Source: Arthrobacter sp. U41 (GTDB lineage: Bacteria > Actinomycetota > Actinomycetes > Actinomycetales > Micrococcaceae). Taken from it: a stretch of DNA of 64,000 nucleotides. The notes under the pieces were generated by a model. The model saw nothing but the letters and a program-made list of their open reading frames with translations, did no database searches and was not told where the DNA came from. The position numbers were made by a program, and so were the translations under genes. The stretch covers positions 1,054,001 through 1,118,000 of the forward strand of contig NZ_VEGI01000001.1 in the NCBI RefSeq assembly GCF_007679325.1, given 5' to 3'. How positions within the stretch are numbered: the first letter of the stretch is position 1; the number at the start of each line of letters is the position of its first letter. Shown here piece by piece: positions 24,791 to 33,217 of this stretch.

Positions 24791-26383
24791 TTAGGCGGCC
24801 CGGACGTCGATTTCCCCGGGGGCCGCGCCGTCAGCCCCAAACACCAGGTGGCGGTTGGCTATTTTTTCGCTGAAGAACCGGTCGTGGCTGACCACCACCA
24901 CCGCGCCCGGGAAGTGCACCAGTGCGCGTTCCATGACCTGGGTGCTGGACATGTCCAGGTGGTTGGTGGGCTCATCCAGCAACAGGACCGAGGCGCCGGA
25001 CAGGAGGCACTGCGCCATGGCGACGCGTGCCTTCTGTCCGCCGGACAGGTTGCCGATTTTCTGCTTGAGGTCCGCCTCGGAGAACTGGAACATCGCGAGG
25101 AACCGGTTGACGGACTTCCTGGTGGCGCTGAACGCCAGACTGTCGGGCAGCGCGTTGACCGCGTGGGACACGGTGTCGGCGTCGTCGAGGTCCGCCAGCA
25201 TCTGGTTGTAGGAGACGAAGCCGGGCCCCTTGGCCCAGGCCACGTCGCCGGTGTCGGCCTGCTCTTCTCCCGTCAGCACCTTCAGGAGGGTGGACTTGCC
25301 GCTGCCGTTGGAGCCGAGGACCACGATCCGGTTGCCGCGGCGGATCTCGAAGCTCAGATCGTCGAACAGCACCTTGTCGCCGTAGGACTTGCCGAGTCCC
25401 TCGACCCGGCAGAGGACGTCCTTGACGTGCAGGCCGCCGTAGATCTCGGTAACGATCTGGTCGACGGGGCGGGGCGTGCGGGACTTCTTAATCTTCGCCA
25501 GCTGGTTGCCCAGCCCGCGGCTGGCCGCCTTGGCCGCTTCGCGGCGATCGGCGATCCCTTCGGCTTCGAAGGCCAGGAGCTCGGATTCGTGCAAGAACTG
25601 CTGCTCCAGGGTTTTGAGCCGGAACTGCTTCTGGACGACGTATTCGCCGAAGTTGCCCGGGTACTCATGCAGGTGGAAGTTCTCCACCTCGATGATCCGG
25701 GTGACGACGGCGTCGAGGAACTTCCGGTCGTGCGAGACGATGACCGCGGCGCCCTTGAAGTCCCGGAACCAGCTTTCGAGCCATTCGACGCCGGCCACGT
25801 CCAGGAAGTTGGTGGGCTCGTCCAGCAGCAGCACGTCGGGGACCTCGAGGAGGATCTTGGCGAGGGCCGCACGGTTGCGCCAGCCGCCCGACAGTGCGTC
25901 GATCGCGCACGTGCGGTGGGCCTCATCAAAGCCCAGGGTGGTGAGGACCGTGTCGATGCGGCGCGGGTAGTCCCAGCCGTCGAGCCGCTCCATCTCCGCG
26001 AACAGCTCAGCCTGCCGGCCGATGAGCCGGTCGAGTTCGGCGTCCGACGGATCGGCCGCGATGGCCGCGTCGATGGCGGCCAGTTCGGCTTCGACGGCCT
26101 TGATCTCCGAAAACAGCCCGTCCAGGACTTCAAGAATCGTGGCGTCCCCGTCGAGTTCGGAGAACTGCGAGAAGTAACCCACCTTGGTCCCCGGTTCCAG
26201 GGTGACGGTGCCCGTGTCCGGTGCCACCTGATCGAGGACCAGCTTGAGGATGGTGGTTTTGCCGGATCCGTTCTTGCCGATCAGGCCAACCCGGTCCCCC
26301 GCTTCGAGGCGGAAGAACGCTTCCCGGAGGATCTGGGTGTTGTCGAAGCGCACGCTGACGTCTTGCAGGCGGATCAGGCTCAT
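24791..26383 (-). CDS. ABC-F family ATPase
   Basis: A 530-residue soluble protein with two ABC ATPase domains and no membrane segment, as in ABC-F translation factors that act at the ribosomal E site. Domain 1: Walker A GKNGSGKTT (36-44), signature LSGGW, Walker B LLLDEPTNFLD. A linker (about 230-320) separates domain 2: Walker A GSNGSGKST, signature LSGGQ, Walker B LLLDEPTNHLD. Whether it is a housekeeping factor or a resistance (ARE) protein cannot be decided. ATG 26383 (MSLIRLQDVS) is used; 12 extra codons upstream are not conserved-looking. Confidence 0.95.
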   Translation of the reverse strand: MSLIRLQDVSVRFDNTQILREAFFRLEAGDRVGLIGKNGSGKTTILKLVLDQVAPDTGTVTLEPGTKVGYFSQFSELDGDATILEVLDGLFSEIKAVEAELAAIDAAIAADPSDAELDRLIGRQAELFAEMERLDGWDYPRRIDTVLTTLGFDEAHRTCAIDALSGGWRNRAALAKILLEVPDVLLLDEPTNFLDVAGVEWLESWFRDFKGAAVIVSHDRKFLDAVVTRIIEVENFHLHEYPGNFGEYVVQKQFRLKTLEQQFLHESELLAFEAEGIADRREAAKAASRGLGNQLAKIKKSRTPRPVDQIVTEIYGGLHVKDVLCRVEGLGKSYGDKVLFDDLSFEIRRGNRIVVLGSNGSGKSTLLKVLTGEEQADTGDVAWAKGPGFVSYNQMLADLDDADTVSHAVNALPDSLAFSATRKSVNRFLAMFQFSEADLKQKIGNLSGGQKARVAMAQCLLSGASVLLLDEPTNHLDMSSTQVMERALVHFPGAVVVVSHDRFFSEKIANRHLVFGADGAAPGEIDVRAA

Positions 26384-26443
26384 GAGTTTGAATCTCTCAA
26401 GTCGGGTTGGGAAGGGCAATGATGCGGGCGGCGGAGCGGGACG

Positions 26444-27622
26444 CTAGCGGACGGCGAGCCGCCACAGCGAGGTGACCTCGGCCGCCCGGGCCGCGAACAA
26501 GGGATCGTTCCGGTCGGATGCCTTGGGGTGGGTTGGCCGGGTGTCGAGCCGTTCCAGCACTTTCAGCCCGGCGGAATCGATGGCACCCAGCAGCTGGTCA
26601 CGGGTCCGCAGGCCCAGGTGCTCGGCAAGATCCGAGAGGACCAGCCAGCCCTCGCCTCGTGGCTCCAGGTGGCCGGAGAGCTCGTTCAGGAACCGGAACA
26701 GCATCCGGCTGCCGGGGTCGTACACCGCGTTGTCCAGCGAGGAGTGCGGTGTGGCCGGAATCCACGGAGGGTTGCACACGATGAGCGGCGCACGGCCCGC
26801 CGGGAACATGTCGGCCAGGACAGCCTCCGCCCGGTCTTCAACGCCCAGATGCCGGAAGTTCTCTGTGGCGCAGGCGATCGCGCGGGGTTCATTGTCGGTG
26901 GCCACCACGCGTTTGACGCCACGGCGGGCCAGAACGGCGGCGAGCACGCCGGTGCCGGTCCCGACGTCGAACGCCAGTGTGTCGGAAGGCAGCGGAGCGG
27001 CGGCCACCAGGTCGACATACTCGCTGCGGGTGGGGAAGAAGGTGCCGTAGTGCGGATGGATGCGGCCCTGCAGGGCCTCGACGTAGACGCCGTTCTTTCG
27101 CCACTGGTGGGCGCCGATTGCCCCGACAAGCTCGTGGAGGGAGACAACCGAAGGTTCCCCGATGTCCCCATAGGCTTCCTCGGCGGCCTGCTGGATGTCC
27201 GGGGAACGCCGCAGGGGCACCACCGGGCCCGGATCAAGCGGGATCAGCAGCAGGCCGAGCATGCGCGCGCGGTGCGAGCGGGCCTGGCGGTGCCGGTAGA
27301 ACTCATCGGCCGGGCTGTCCGCGGCCTTTTTCTTCCCGGTACCCAGCCGCCGGTCCATGGCGTTGAGGATCTGCCGGGCATTGTGGAAGTCACCCTGCCA
27401 GAGCATCGCGATGCCCTGGGACGCCATCCGGTGTGCTTCATCGGCCGTCAGGGAGTCGGTGACCGCTTCGATCCGTGAGGGCACGGGCCGTCCGTTCGCC
27501 GACCGCCATCGAGCCGTCCTGCTGTGGCCGGCGTCGGCCCACCTGACGACGGCCACTTCACCGGCCGCGGCTGCCTGCGGGGGCTTGGAGGCGGGCGCAG
27601 GGATGTTTGCGGGGCCCGGCAC
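26444..27622 (-). CDS. Class I SAM-dependent methyltransferase, HemK/PrmC-like
   Basis: A 392-residue protein. The C-terminal half (about 190-380) is a Rossmann methyltransferase: SAM motif FDVGTGTGVLAA and the NPPW motif (CNPPWIPATPHS) that marks enzymes methylating planar nitrogens of bases or glutamine. The N-terminal half (about 40-185) is a family-specific domain without a known name to me. NPPW instead of NPPY is seen in several N-methyltransferases. The target (nucleic acid or protein Gln) is unknown. The start GTG 27622 is tentative. Confidence 0.85.
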   Translation of the reverse strand: MPGPANIPAPASKPPQAAAAGEVAVVRWADAGHSRTARWRSANGRPVPSRIEAVTDSLTADEAHRMASQGIAMLWQGDFHNARQILNAMDRRLGTGKKKAADSPADEFYRHRQARSHRARMLGLLLIPLDPGPVVPLRRSPDIQQAAEEAYGDIGEPSVVSLHELVGAIGAHQWRKNGVYVEALQGRIHPHYGTFFPTRSEYVDLVAAAPLPSDTLAFDVGTGTGVLAAVLARRGVKRVVATDNEPRAIACATENFRHLGVEDRAEAVLADMFPAGRAPLIVCNPPWIPATPHSSLDNAVYDPGSRMLFRFLNELSGHLEPRGEGWLVLSDLAEHLGLRTRDQLLGAIDSAGLKVLERLDTRPTHPKASDRNDPLFAARAAEVTSLWRLAVR

Positions 27623-27784
27623 GGCGGTAGCGATAAGAGGGTTCCAATCCCAGAGTCCGAGGGAGGCTGATCGGAGACTGACGGTTACAGCGGAATTCCG
27701 CGGCGCCGGATGCTGCCACCGGCGTACCTACTCAGGATACAGGCGGGTGCCGGCGCATATCCGCTACGGTCCGGATCCGCGTCC
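27623..27784. other. Intergenic region upstream of methyltransferase gene
   Basis: A 162-base gap between two minus-strand genes. CCGCGGAATTCCGCTG and similar short palindromes occur; no strong promoter or terminator was identified. Confidence 0.3.
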
Positions 27785-28252
27785 CTAGGGCGTGATGCGG
27801 CTGCGGACGATCTCGCTGACGGCCTTGCCGTCGAAGCGGCCGGCGACCTTGGCGGTCACAGGCTTCATCACCGCACCCAGTTGACGCATGGTCAGTTCGG
27901 TTCCGTCGGCCGTGACGGAGCTGATGACCTCGTCGACGATCGCCTCCACTTCCGCCGCCGTCAGTGGCTGCGGCAGGTAGGCTTCGATGATTTCGGCTTC
28001 GGCGATTTCGGCAGCGGCCCGCTCCGACTCCCCCGCCTCGGTGTAGATGCGGGCGGTGTCGCGGCGCTTGGCTGCTTCCTTCTGGAGGAGGGCCGTCACT
28101 TGGGCGTCGTCCAGCACGATCGGAGTCTTGCCGGATTTCTCCCGCGTTTCTATTTCGCCCAGAACATTGCGCACCGTAGTGAGGGCGATCTTGTTGCGGT
28201 CCTTCATGTGGCTGACGACGTCGGCGTGCAGGCGTTCTTTCAGGGTGGTCAT
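27785..28252 (-). CDS. GatB/YqeY domain-containing protein
   Basis: A 155-residue member of the YqeY family, related to the helical tail domain of the amidotransferase subunit GatB, of uncertain function. The whole length matches: TLKERLHADVVSHMKDRNKI at the start, TVRNVLGEIETREKSGK, and the C-terminal GELTMRQLG-like segment ELTMRQLGAVMKPVTAKV. GAGGAGAATC directly precedes ATG 28252. The preceding gene ends 36 bases upstream, so it may be an operon with the membrane protein. Confidence 0.94.
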   Translation of the reverse strand: MTTLKERLHADVVSHMKDRNKIALTTVRNVLGEIETREKSGKTPIVLDDAQVTALLQKEAAKRRDTARIYTEAGESERAAAEIAEAEIIEAYLPQPLTAAEVEAIVDEVISSVTADGTELTMRQLGAVMKPVTAKVAGRFDGKAVSEIVRSRITP

Positions 28253-28287
28253 GATTCTCCTCGTGTCATAGGACAGGATATCCGGGG

Positions 28288-28797
28288 CTACTCCCCTGCC
28301 AGCGCCGTGACCCATTCGGGGGTTTGCTTGCCGAGGCGGCGGTCGGTGAGTGTTCGCAGCCGCGCGGCGGCGATCTCCATCGTTCGTTCGTCCTTGTCGA
28401 CGGCCCCGGGGGCGCGCGCCGTCACGCCTTCGACGGCGAGCTGCCTTTCGGCGGCGTTGAGGGGCTCCTCCCAGGCTGCTTCAAGGACCGCGAGCTCTCC
28501 GCTGCCGGCGAGCTCGCTGTCACCAAGCACCCAGAGGACCTTCAGCCCCACCGTGCCCCGCTTCGTGTCTCCCGAATAGACGGCGTCCAGCGCCCACTGC
28601 GTCCGTTTCCACCACTCGGCACGGTTGTCCGCGACCGCCCGCTGCTGCAGGGTGGACCAGCCGATGAATCCGGCGATGACGGCGCCAACCAGAACGGCCA
28701 GGGGACCCAGCGCGGCGAGGATCTGCCACCACTCGGCCGGGCCGGAGTGGACGAAGACCTCGACGGGGACGGGAGTCGGGGAGGGTGCCGGCGTCAT
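28288..28797 (-). CDS. Hypothetical membrane-anchored protein
   Basis: 169 residues. One hydrophobic helix (about 24-48, WWQILAALGPLAVLVGAVIAG), preceded by a Pro-rich start and followed by a cytoplasmic domain with WWKRTQWALDAVYSGD and an Arg/Ala-rich C-terminal half. I recognise no named domain. ATG 28797 has TAGGCT six bases upstream. It lies upstream of yqeY on the same strand and downstream of a VOC-family gene. Confidence 0.8.
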   Translation of the reverse strand: MTPAPSPTPVPVEVFVHSGPAEWWQILAALGPLAVLVGAVIAGFIGWSTLQQRAVADNRAEWWKRTQWALDAVYSGDTKRGTVGLKVLWVLGDSELAGSGELAVLEAAWEEPLNAAERQLAVEGVTARAPGAVDKDERTMEIAAARLRTLTDRRLGKQTPEWVTALAGE

Positions 28798-28803
28798 GTG
28801 CTC

Positions 28804-28809
28804 AGCCTA
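28804..28809 (-). promoter_or_regulatory. -10 element of leaderless membrane-protein gene
   Basis: TAGGCT, six bases (GAGCAC), then ATG 28797. Confidence 0.6.
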
Positions 28810-28842
28810 AGCCCACCCCGGACGCGGGCCCTCGTCTATAGC

Positions 28843-29244
28843 TCAGGGCTCAGGTTCGTATCCGATGAGCCAGTGAAGTCCGTGCCGGTCCATGACTTGA
28901 CCGTCCGAGGCGCCCCAGGGTTTCGCGGCCAGGGGGTCGATCACCCGGCCGCCAACGGCGAGTCTGTCGAACCACTCGTGGAGAACTGCCGGTTCGGCGG
29001 TGCCCAGCAACGAATGCATGAGGCCTTCGAACCGGACAGTTGTCTGGCCTGCTGCCGCATCCGATCCCGCCAAGGCAACCACGCCGTTGAGCACTCCGTG
29101 AGCAATGGCATCCGGCGGGCCGTCACTGCGGCTGAACTCCTCGTACGTGTACAAAGAGAGCTCCCCGCCGAAAACGTCCGCGTAGAAGCCAAGTGCTTCA
29201 CGGGCCGTGCCGGGAAAACTGACATAGATCTGTGGTGACGTCAT
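28843..29244 (-). CDS. VOC family protein, PhnB-like
   Basis: 133 residues of the vicinal oxygen chelate superfamily, in the PhnB-like group. The N-terminal strand QIYVSFPGTAREALGFYADV and the C-terminal DRHGLHWLIGYEPEP are typical. The histidine in GLHW is a metal-ligand position in the superfamily, but other ligands are not obvious, so metal binding is unsure. ATG 29244 is chosen because TATGCT lies six bases upstream; an in-frame extension to 29322 lacks family similarity. Confidence 0.87.
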   Translation of the reverse strand: MTSPQIYVSFPGTAREALGFYADVFGGELSLYTYEEFSRSDGPPDAIAHGVLNGVVALAGSDAAAGQTTVRFEGLMHSLLGTAEPAVLHEWFDRLAVGGRVIDPLAAKPWGASDGQVMDRHGLHWLIGYEPEP

Positions 29245-29250
29245 GGGCAC

Positions 29251-29256
29251 AGCATA
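29251..29256 (-). promoter_or_regulatory. -10 element of leaderless VOC gene
   Basis: TATGCT, six bases (GTGCCC), then ATG 29244. Confidence 0.6.
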
Positions 29257-29369
29257 CAGACGCCGACATTTTTGTCCGTGGCGATCTGGCGGCGGTTCTG
29301 GGTAGCCGTGGGTGCATTCCACGGGGCCGGTGTGCCTTGGCGCTGGAGCATATCTACCCGGGCGTGGGA

Positions 29370-29401
29370 AATCCCCGCAGATACTGATGTCTGCGGGGAT
29401 T
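29370..29401 (-). terminator. Terminator of LGFP protein gene
   Basis: A 12-bp perfect stem, AATCCCCGCAGA with its complement, and an 8-base loop. It lies 37 bases after the LGFP gene stop. Confidence 0.7.
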
Positions 29402-29438
29402 CCCGAGTGCCGCTAGGCCTGATGCTGTGCCCGGTTTG

Positions 29439-30233
29439 TCAGATATTCGAGTGCGGCACCCCGGGGTTGACGACGGCTCCACCCTTGGCGGTCCAGGTGA
29501 TGGATGCCCCGCCTTCGAAGAACTGGATGACGCCTCCGAGAGGAAGAGCCTGCTCGTCGGTGACGGGGTAGCCCGGCTGTCCGGCCTGCGCGCCGTTCTT
29601 GATCCACACGGTACGGATGGCTCCTTTCATGATGTGGGCGCCGGTAAAGGACGACCACACGACGGTGCCGCCCTGGAAGGACTGCGACGCTCCGCGGCCA
29701 TTGAGGCCGGTTTCGTCGGATGTCGGGTACCCCAGGCTTCCGTTGGCGCCGCCCGCGGCCACCCATTTGGTGCCGATGGCCCCGAAAATGGCGTGGGCGC
29801 CGGCCTTGGCGTTCCAAACGATGGTGCCGTGCTGATAGCGCTGGTAGGTGATGGTCTTGTTGGCACTGAGCAGCTCACCGGACGTCGGATAGCCCATCCG
29901 GCCTTTCTCGTAGCCGAGCTTGGCGTAGGCGGTCCGGATCGCGCCGCGGGAGACCTGCGCGCCCGTCGCCGGCGAGTAGACGACGAAGCCGCGCTGGAAC
30001 TGCCGGTACGCGCCCCCGTCCTTCATCCCGGTAACTGTCGGACCCAGGGGCGAGCCGAGGTTGTACTGGACGGCGACCCGGCTGATGGCTGTGGTCATAC
30101 CAAGCGGCGGCGACTGTGCGGGAGCGGGAACGGACACGCCGCCGACAGTGGCAGCCTGGGCCGGTGCGGCGGCCACGATGGCGCCGCTGATGATGCCGAG
30201 GCCGAGCACGGCCCCAAGAACTTTCGCGTACAA
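29439..30233 (-). CDS. Secreted LGFP-repeat protein
   Basis: 264 residues: a signal peptide (about 1-28, VLGAVLGLGIISGAIVAAAP, cut near AQA-A) and four LGFP-type repeats of about 50 residues. Recognisable units are LGSPLGPTV, LGYEKGRMGYPTSGE, NGSLGYPTSDE and AGQPGYPVTDE, each followed by a W/F-rich strand segment such as GTIVWNAKAGAHAIFGAI. LGFP repeats in actinobacterial secreted proteins are thought to bind cell-wall polysaccharide. There is no attached catalytic domain. The start is TTG 30233 with GGGGGA upstream. A terminator follows the gene. Confidence 0.9.
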   Translation of the reverse strand: MYAKVLGAVLGLGIISGAIVAAAPAQAATVGGVSVPAPAQSPPLGMTTAISRVAVQYNLGSPLGPTVTGMKDGGAYRQFQRGFVVYSPATGAQVSRGAIRTAYAKLGYEKGRMGYPTSGELLSANKTITYQRYQHGTIVWNAKAGAHAIFGAIGTKWVAAGGANGSLGYPTSDETGLNGRGASQSFQGGTVVWSSFTGAHIMKGAIRTVWIKNGAQAGQPGYPVTDEQALPLGGVIQFFEGGASITWTAKGGAVVNPGVPHSNI

Positions 30234-30406
30234 TTTTCCCCCAATATTTTGCCGGCATTGCCCGGTTGCGGAAATCGTAACCTACCGGCGGTGCGGGAAG
30301 ATAGCACCGGGTGTCGCGCCGTGCCGGGCGGGCATTTCGTGGATCAGTCCGGACAAGTTCCTGGTCAATTCCACGGGGCCGAGGGTCCTGAAACCCTGGA
30401 AATTTG

Positions 30407-30479
30407 TGGAGCTAAGGAGATTCGAACTCCTGACCTCTTCGATGCGAACGAAGCGCTCTACCAACTGAGCTATAGCCCC
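30407..30479 (-). tRNA. tRNA-Ala(CGC)
   Basis: A 73-base cloverleaf. Acceptor GGGGCTA pairs with TAGCTCC (one G-U), D-stem GCTC/GAGC, anticodon stem CTTCG/CGAAG with loop TTCGCAT, so anticodon CGC reads GCG; T-arm AGGAG/CTCCT with TTCGAAT. The discriminator is A and the 3' CCA is not encoded (next bases CA). A strong hairpin ends three bases before its 5' end. Confidence 0.97.
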
Positions 30480-30482
30480 GAA

Positions 30483-30512
30483 GCAACGCCGTTCCCGAAG
30501 GAACGGCGTTGC
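30483..30512 (-). terminator. 13-bp hairpin with UUCG loop between reductase gene and tRNA-Ala
   Basis: Read on the minus strand: a 13-bp perfect stem closed by TTCG within C-TTCG-G, the extra-stable tetraloop. It lies 14 bases past the reductase stop and three bases before the tRNA, with no U-run. It may terminate the reductase transcript or form the 5' leader of pre-tRNA; TAGCCT at 30523-30528, across the reductase stop, could be a tRNA -10. Confidence 0.6.
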
Positions 30513-30525
30513 CGGTGTCCCTAGG

Positions 30526-31326
30526 CTACAAACTATCCGCGTTCTTTGCCAGCCAGCCGCTGAATGTCTCACCGGCGTGGCGTTCCTCCGGTACCAGGTT
30601 CAGCCCGGCGCGCAGGTACTTTCCCATGGCCCCCGGCAGCGGCAGCCGCACCAGGCGGCCGCGGGAACCAGTGACGGCTTTCCACTGCCGGGCAAACTCC
30701 TCCATGTCCTGGATCTCGGGCCCGCCGATGGTCCGGACGCTGTGCCGCATGCCCGCCGGCGGCTCCAGCGCGGCCTCTAGCAGTGCCGCGGCGACGTCGT
30801 CGGGCGCGATCGGCTGGAACCGGGCACCCTTGACCGTCGGAATGATCCGCAGTTTCGCGCCGGCCCCGAACATGGCCGCCAGGAGGGAGTGGAACTGCGT
30901 CGCCCGGATCACCACAGTGTCCGGGCCGGACCGTTCGAAGACGTGTTCTTTGGCCGCCTTCGAGGCGTAGTAGCCGAAGCTGCTCCGGTCGCAATTGACG
31001 ATGGACAGCATCACCGCGCGGGACACGTCCGCGTCCTGGGCGGCGGCGAGAAGCCGTGCACCGCCGTCGGCGAAGTTCTTTCGATCCTTCCCGGAGCGCC
31101 CTTCCAGGCAATCGATCACGACGTCGGCTCCCGCCAGTGCCGGAGCGAGCCCTTCGCCGGTGGTGACATCGGCAGGGAAGTAGTCCGCGCCGTCGACCCT
31201 GGCCGGGGCACCGGCGGGCGGCGGATGCCGGCAGAGGGCTGCCACACTGTGCCCGCCTGCGACCGCCCTTCGCACCACTTCGCGGCCCACCTGGCCGGTT
31301 CCGCCGGCAACGCAGATTCTTGTCAT
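30526..31326 (-). CDS. NAD(P)-binding NmrA-like/atypical SDR family protein
   Basis: 266 residues with an N-terminal Rossmann motif VAGGTGQVGREVV (about 6-18) and an atypical short-chain dehydrogenase pattern: FGYYASKAAKEHV has Y-x-x-x-K, and TQFHSLLAAMFGAGAKLRI follows. Family members are reductases or redox-sensing NmrA-like proteins; no substrate can be given. ATG 31326 has TAGCCT six bases upstream, so it is probably leaderless. The tRNA-Ala gene follows on the same strand. Confidence 0.87.
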   Translation of the reverse strand: MTRICVAGGTGQVGREVVRRAVAGGHSVAALCRHPPPAGAPARVDGADYFPADVTTGEGLAPALAGADVVIDCLEGRSGKDRKNFADGGARLLAAAQDADVSRAVMLSIVNCDRSSFGYYASKAAKEHVFERSGPDTVVIRATQFHSLLAAMFGAGAKLRIIPTVKGARFQPIAPDDVAAALLEAALEPPAGMRHSVRTIGGPEIQDMEEFARQWKAVTGSRGRLVRLPLPGAMGKYLRAGLNLVPEERHAGETFSGWLAKNADSL

Positions 31327-31332
31327 GCCCCG

Positions 31333-31338
31333 AGGCTA
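31333..31338 (-). promoter_or_regulatory. -10 element of leaderless NmrA-like gene
   Basis: TAGCCT, six bases (CGGGGC), then ATG 31326. Confidence 0.6.
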
Positions 31339-31445
31339 CCGGGTTCGCCCGGTTCCGGGTCTCCCCGAGCGAGCCGGATTCTCATGGGCCGGTACTAAGG
31401 GGCCCGTACTGACCTGAAGGACAGCGGCGCCCCGGACACAGCAAA

Positions 31446-31477
31446 GCCCCGGGCGGCCATGTCTGGCTGCCCGGGGC
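31446..31477 (-). terminator. Terminator of membrane-protein gene
   Basis: GCCCCGGGC pairs with GCCCGGGGC, with a further GGCCA/TGGCT stem inside; the minus strand continues TTTGC. It is 12 bases past the stop. Confidence 0.7.
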
Positions 31478-31489
31478 CCGACGGAAAAC

Positions 31490-32473
31490 TTAGGCCCGGC
31501 GCCGCTGCAGGACGTCGTCCAGGTTGCTCAGGGCGCTCTGCGCCTTGCCCAGGGGCTTCTGCTCGCTGTCCGGCCCGGTGGTGCCTGCCGGAGCCTGCGG
31601 GAGTCCCTGCTTGAGCGACGGCTTCCCGACGGCCTTCGGGGCTTCGGGCAGGTCGAGCGGCTCAGGGGCGGCCCGTTCGGCCTTCGGCGCCTCCACATAG
31701 GTGGGCTTGGGGACCTCCACCGGCTCCCAGCTGGATTCTTCGGCGGCCGGGAAATCTGCGGCGGGGCGGACGGAGGTGTCTCCCGAGGCCACGGCTTCAG
31801 CCAGGGCTGCCTGGCGCAGTTCCTGGGCGGTCAGGGGCTTGGGTGCCGGAGTGCGCTCTGCGGCGTCAGCCTGGGCGTCAAAGAGCGGGCTGTCGGCGCG
31901 TTCGCGGGGCTCCCCTGCCGGGTCCAGACGAGGCGTGCGCTCCGGCACGGACCGGGCCGGGCGTGCCGGTGCGCTCATGGCCGCTCGAAACGCGGCGTTC
32001 ATTTTGCGGCGGCGGTCCCGGACCGCGAGCCGGCGGAGCAGGACGACGGCGAACGCGGCGCCGAGAAAAGCGACAACGGGCAGCCACAGAGGACCGGGGC
32101 CGAAGATCCGCAGGACTGCGGACACGAGGCCCGTCAGCAGCGAGAGGAGCCCCGCCAACGCCAGCGTCAACCGGCCATAACGGATTTTGAAAGCCGGAGC
32201 GGTGGATGCGGGCTGACTGCCACGGCCGAACCCGGACACTCCCGGGCCGGACACGGTGGACTGGGTAGGGGTCATGGGTTTCTCCTGCTGGGCCGCCATC
32301 TTCATGACGTGTCCGGCTTGCGGGGCTGTTTCTGGATCAATGAGGTCCGCCACAAAATCACCTGCGGGCTGCAGCTGGTGGCGCCCGTTCCGGAGAATGT
32401 AGGGAGCAACCCACACAATCCAGAGCGCAACAGCAATGACAAGGATCACAGAGCTGCTAAGAGGGAAGTCCAC
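31490..32473 (-). CDS. Membrane protein with Pro/Ala-rich cytoplasmic tail
   Basis: 327 residues. One N-terminal helix (about 5-22, SSVILVIAVALWIVWVAPYI), a polar linker, then two helices (about 100-120 and 126-148) followed by RRLAVRDRRRKM and a tail of about 170 residues rich in Ala, Pro, Glu and Ser, probably disordered. I recognise no named family, but the N-terminal segment is characteristic of a conserved Micrococcaceae protein near galU. GTG 32473 is set by TACGGT six bases upstream; the longer frame to 32536 is unlikely. Confidence 0.8.
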   Translation of the reverse strand: MDFPLSSSVILVIAVALWIVWVAPYILRNGRHQLQPAGDFVADLIDPETAPQAGHVMKMAAQQEKPMTPTQSTVSGPGVSGFGRGSQPASTAPAFKIRYGRLTLALAGLLSLLTGLVSAVLRIFGPGPLWLPVVAFLGAAFAVVLLRRLAVRDRRRKMNAAFRAAMSAPARPARSVPERTPRLDPAGEPRERADSPLFDAQADAAERTPAPKPLTAQELRQAALAEAVASGDTSVRPAADFPAAEESSWEPVEVPKPTYVEAPKAERAAPEPLDLPEAPKAVGKPSLKQGLPQAPAGTTGPDSEQKPLGKAQSALSNLDDVLQRRRA

Positions 32474-32479
32474 ATCAAA

Positions 32480-32485
32480 ACCGTA
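32480..32485 (-). promoter_or_regulatory. -10 element of leaderless membrane-protein gene
   Basis: TACGGT, six bases (TTTGAT), then GTG 32473. Confidence 0.5.
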
Positions 32486-32591
32486 TGAGCAATGCAGGGC
32501 GCCGGGCCGCATTGTCCCCGGTGTGTCGCGGGACAAGTGTCAATTGACTGTATTCATAACATCTGTGCTGGTCAGGACGGGGTCTGACCGC

Positions 32592-33212
32592 TCAGGCGTG
32601 GCGGTTCCGTTGCCACCTTGCCAGGAGCCCCTCCGGCACTTCTTCGGACGTCAGGGCGAAGCTCCGGTGATCTGCCCACTGGCCATTGATGTGCAGGAAC
32701 CGCGGCCGGTAGCCCTCGTCGCGGAAGCCGAGTTTCTCGACCACCCGCAGGCTGGGCCCGTTTTCCGGGCGGATGTTGATTTCCATCCGGTGCAGGCCAA
32801 GGGTCTGGAAGCAGTAGTCCGTGGCCAGCGCCACCGCCGTCGGGGCAATGCCCTGCCCTGCCCGGTCCTTATCCACCCAGTAACCGAGGGTGGCCATCAT
32901 GGCCGATCCCCACACGATGGAGGACACCGTCAGCTGGCCCACGATCACAGGCTCCCGGAAACCGGGGGTCCAGGCAGTGATCAGAAACGGCAGCGCCGTT
33001 CCCTGGGCCGCCTGGGCCTTGAGGGAGCGCACCATCTGGCGGTAATCGGGCAGGCCGCCCCCGGGGGCGGGGTTGGACGCTTCCCAGGGGGCCAGCCACT
33101 CGCTGTTGCGGGAGCGGACCTCGGTCCATTCCTTGCGGTCCCGGTAACGGATGGGGCGCAGCACAAGGTCGCCGCATTCAAGAGTCGCCGGCCAGTTGAA
33201 GCTGCCCCCCAC
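32592..33212 (-). CDS. GNAT family N-acetyltransferase, RimJ-like
   Basis: 206 residues of the RimJ/RimL acetyltransferase group: LRPIRYRDRKEWTEVRSRN at the start, YWVDKDRAGQGIAPTAV as the acetyl-CoA pyrophosphate loop, and HRMEINIRPENGPSLRVVEKL as the helix-strand end. RimJ itself acetylates ribosomal protein S5; the target here is unknown. It follows galU on the same strand: GTG 33212 is five bases after the galU stop, suggesting coupling. ATG 33266, inside galU, is an alternative that adds 18 residues. Confidence 0.88.
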   Translation of the reverse strand: MGGSFNWPATLECGDLVLRPIRYRDRKEWTEVRSRNSEWLAPWEASNPAPGGGLPDYRQMVRSLKAQAAQGTALPFLITAWTPGFREPVIVGQLTVSSIVWGSAMMATLGYWVDKDRAGQGIAPTAVALATDYCFQTLGLHRMEINIRPENGPSLRVVEKLGFRDEGYRPRFLHINGQWADHRSFALTSEEVPEGLLARWQRNRHA

Positions 33213-33217
33213 GGGAT

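Noticed and set aside
24848..26422. A 524-residue plus-strand open frame opposite the ABC-F gene
   Set aside because: It is a high-GC shadow of the minus-strand ABC-F ATPase, with Gly/Val/Leu-heavy low-complexity composition and no ribosome site or known motif.
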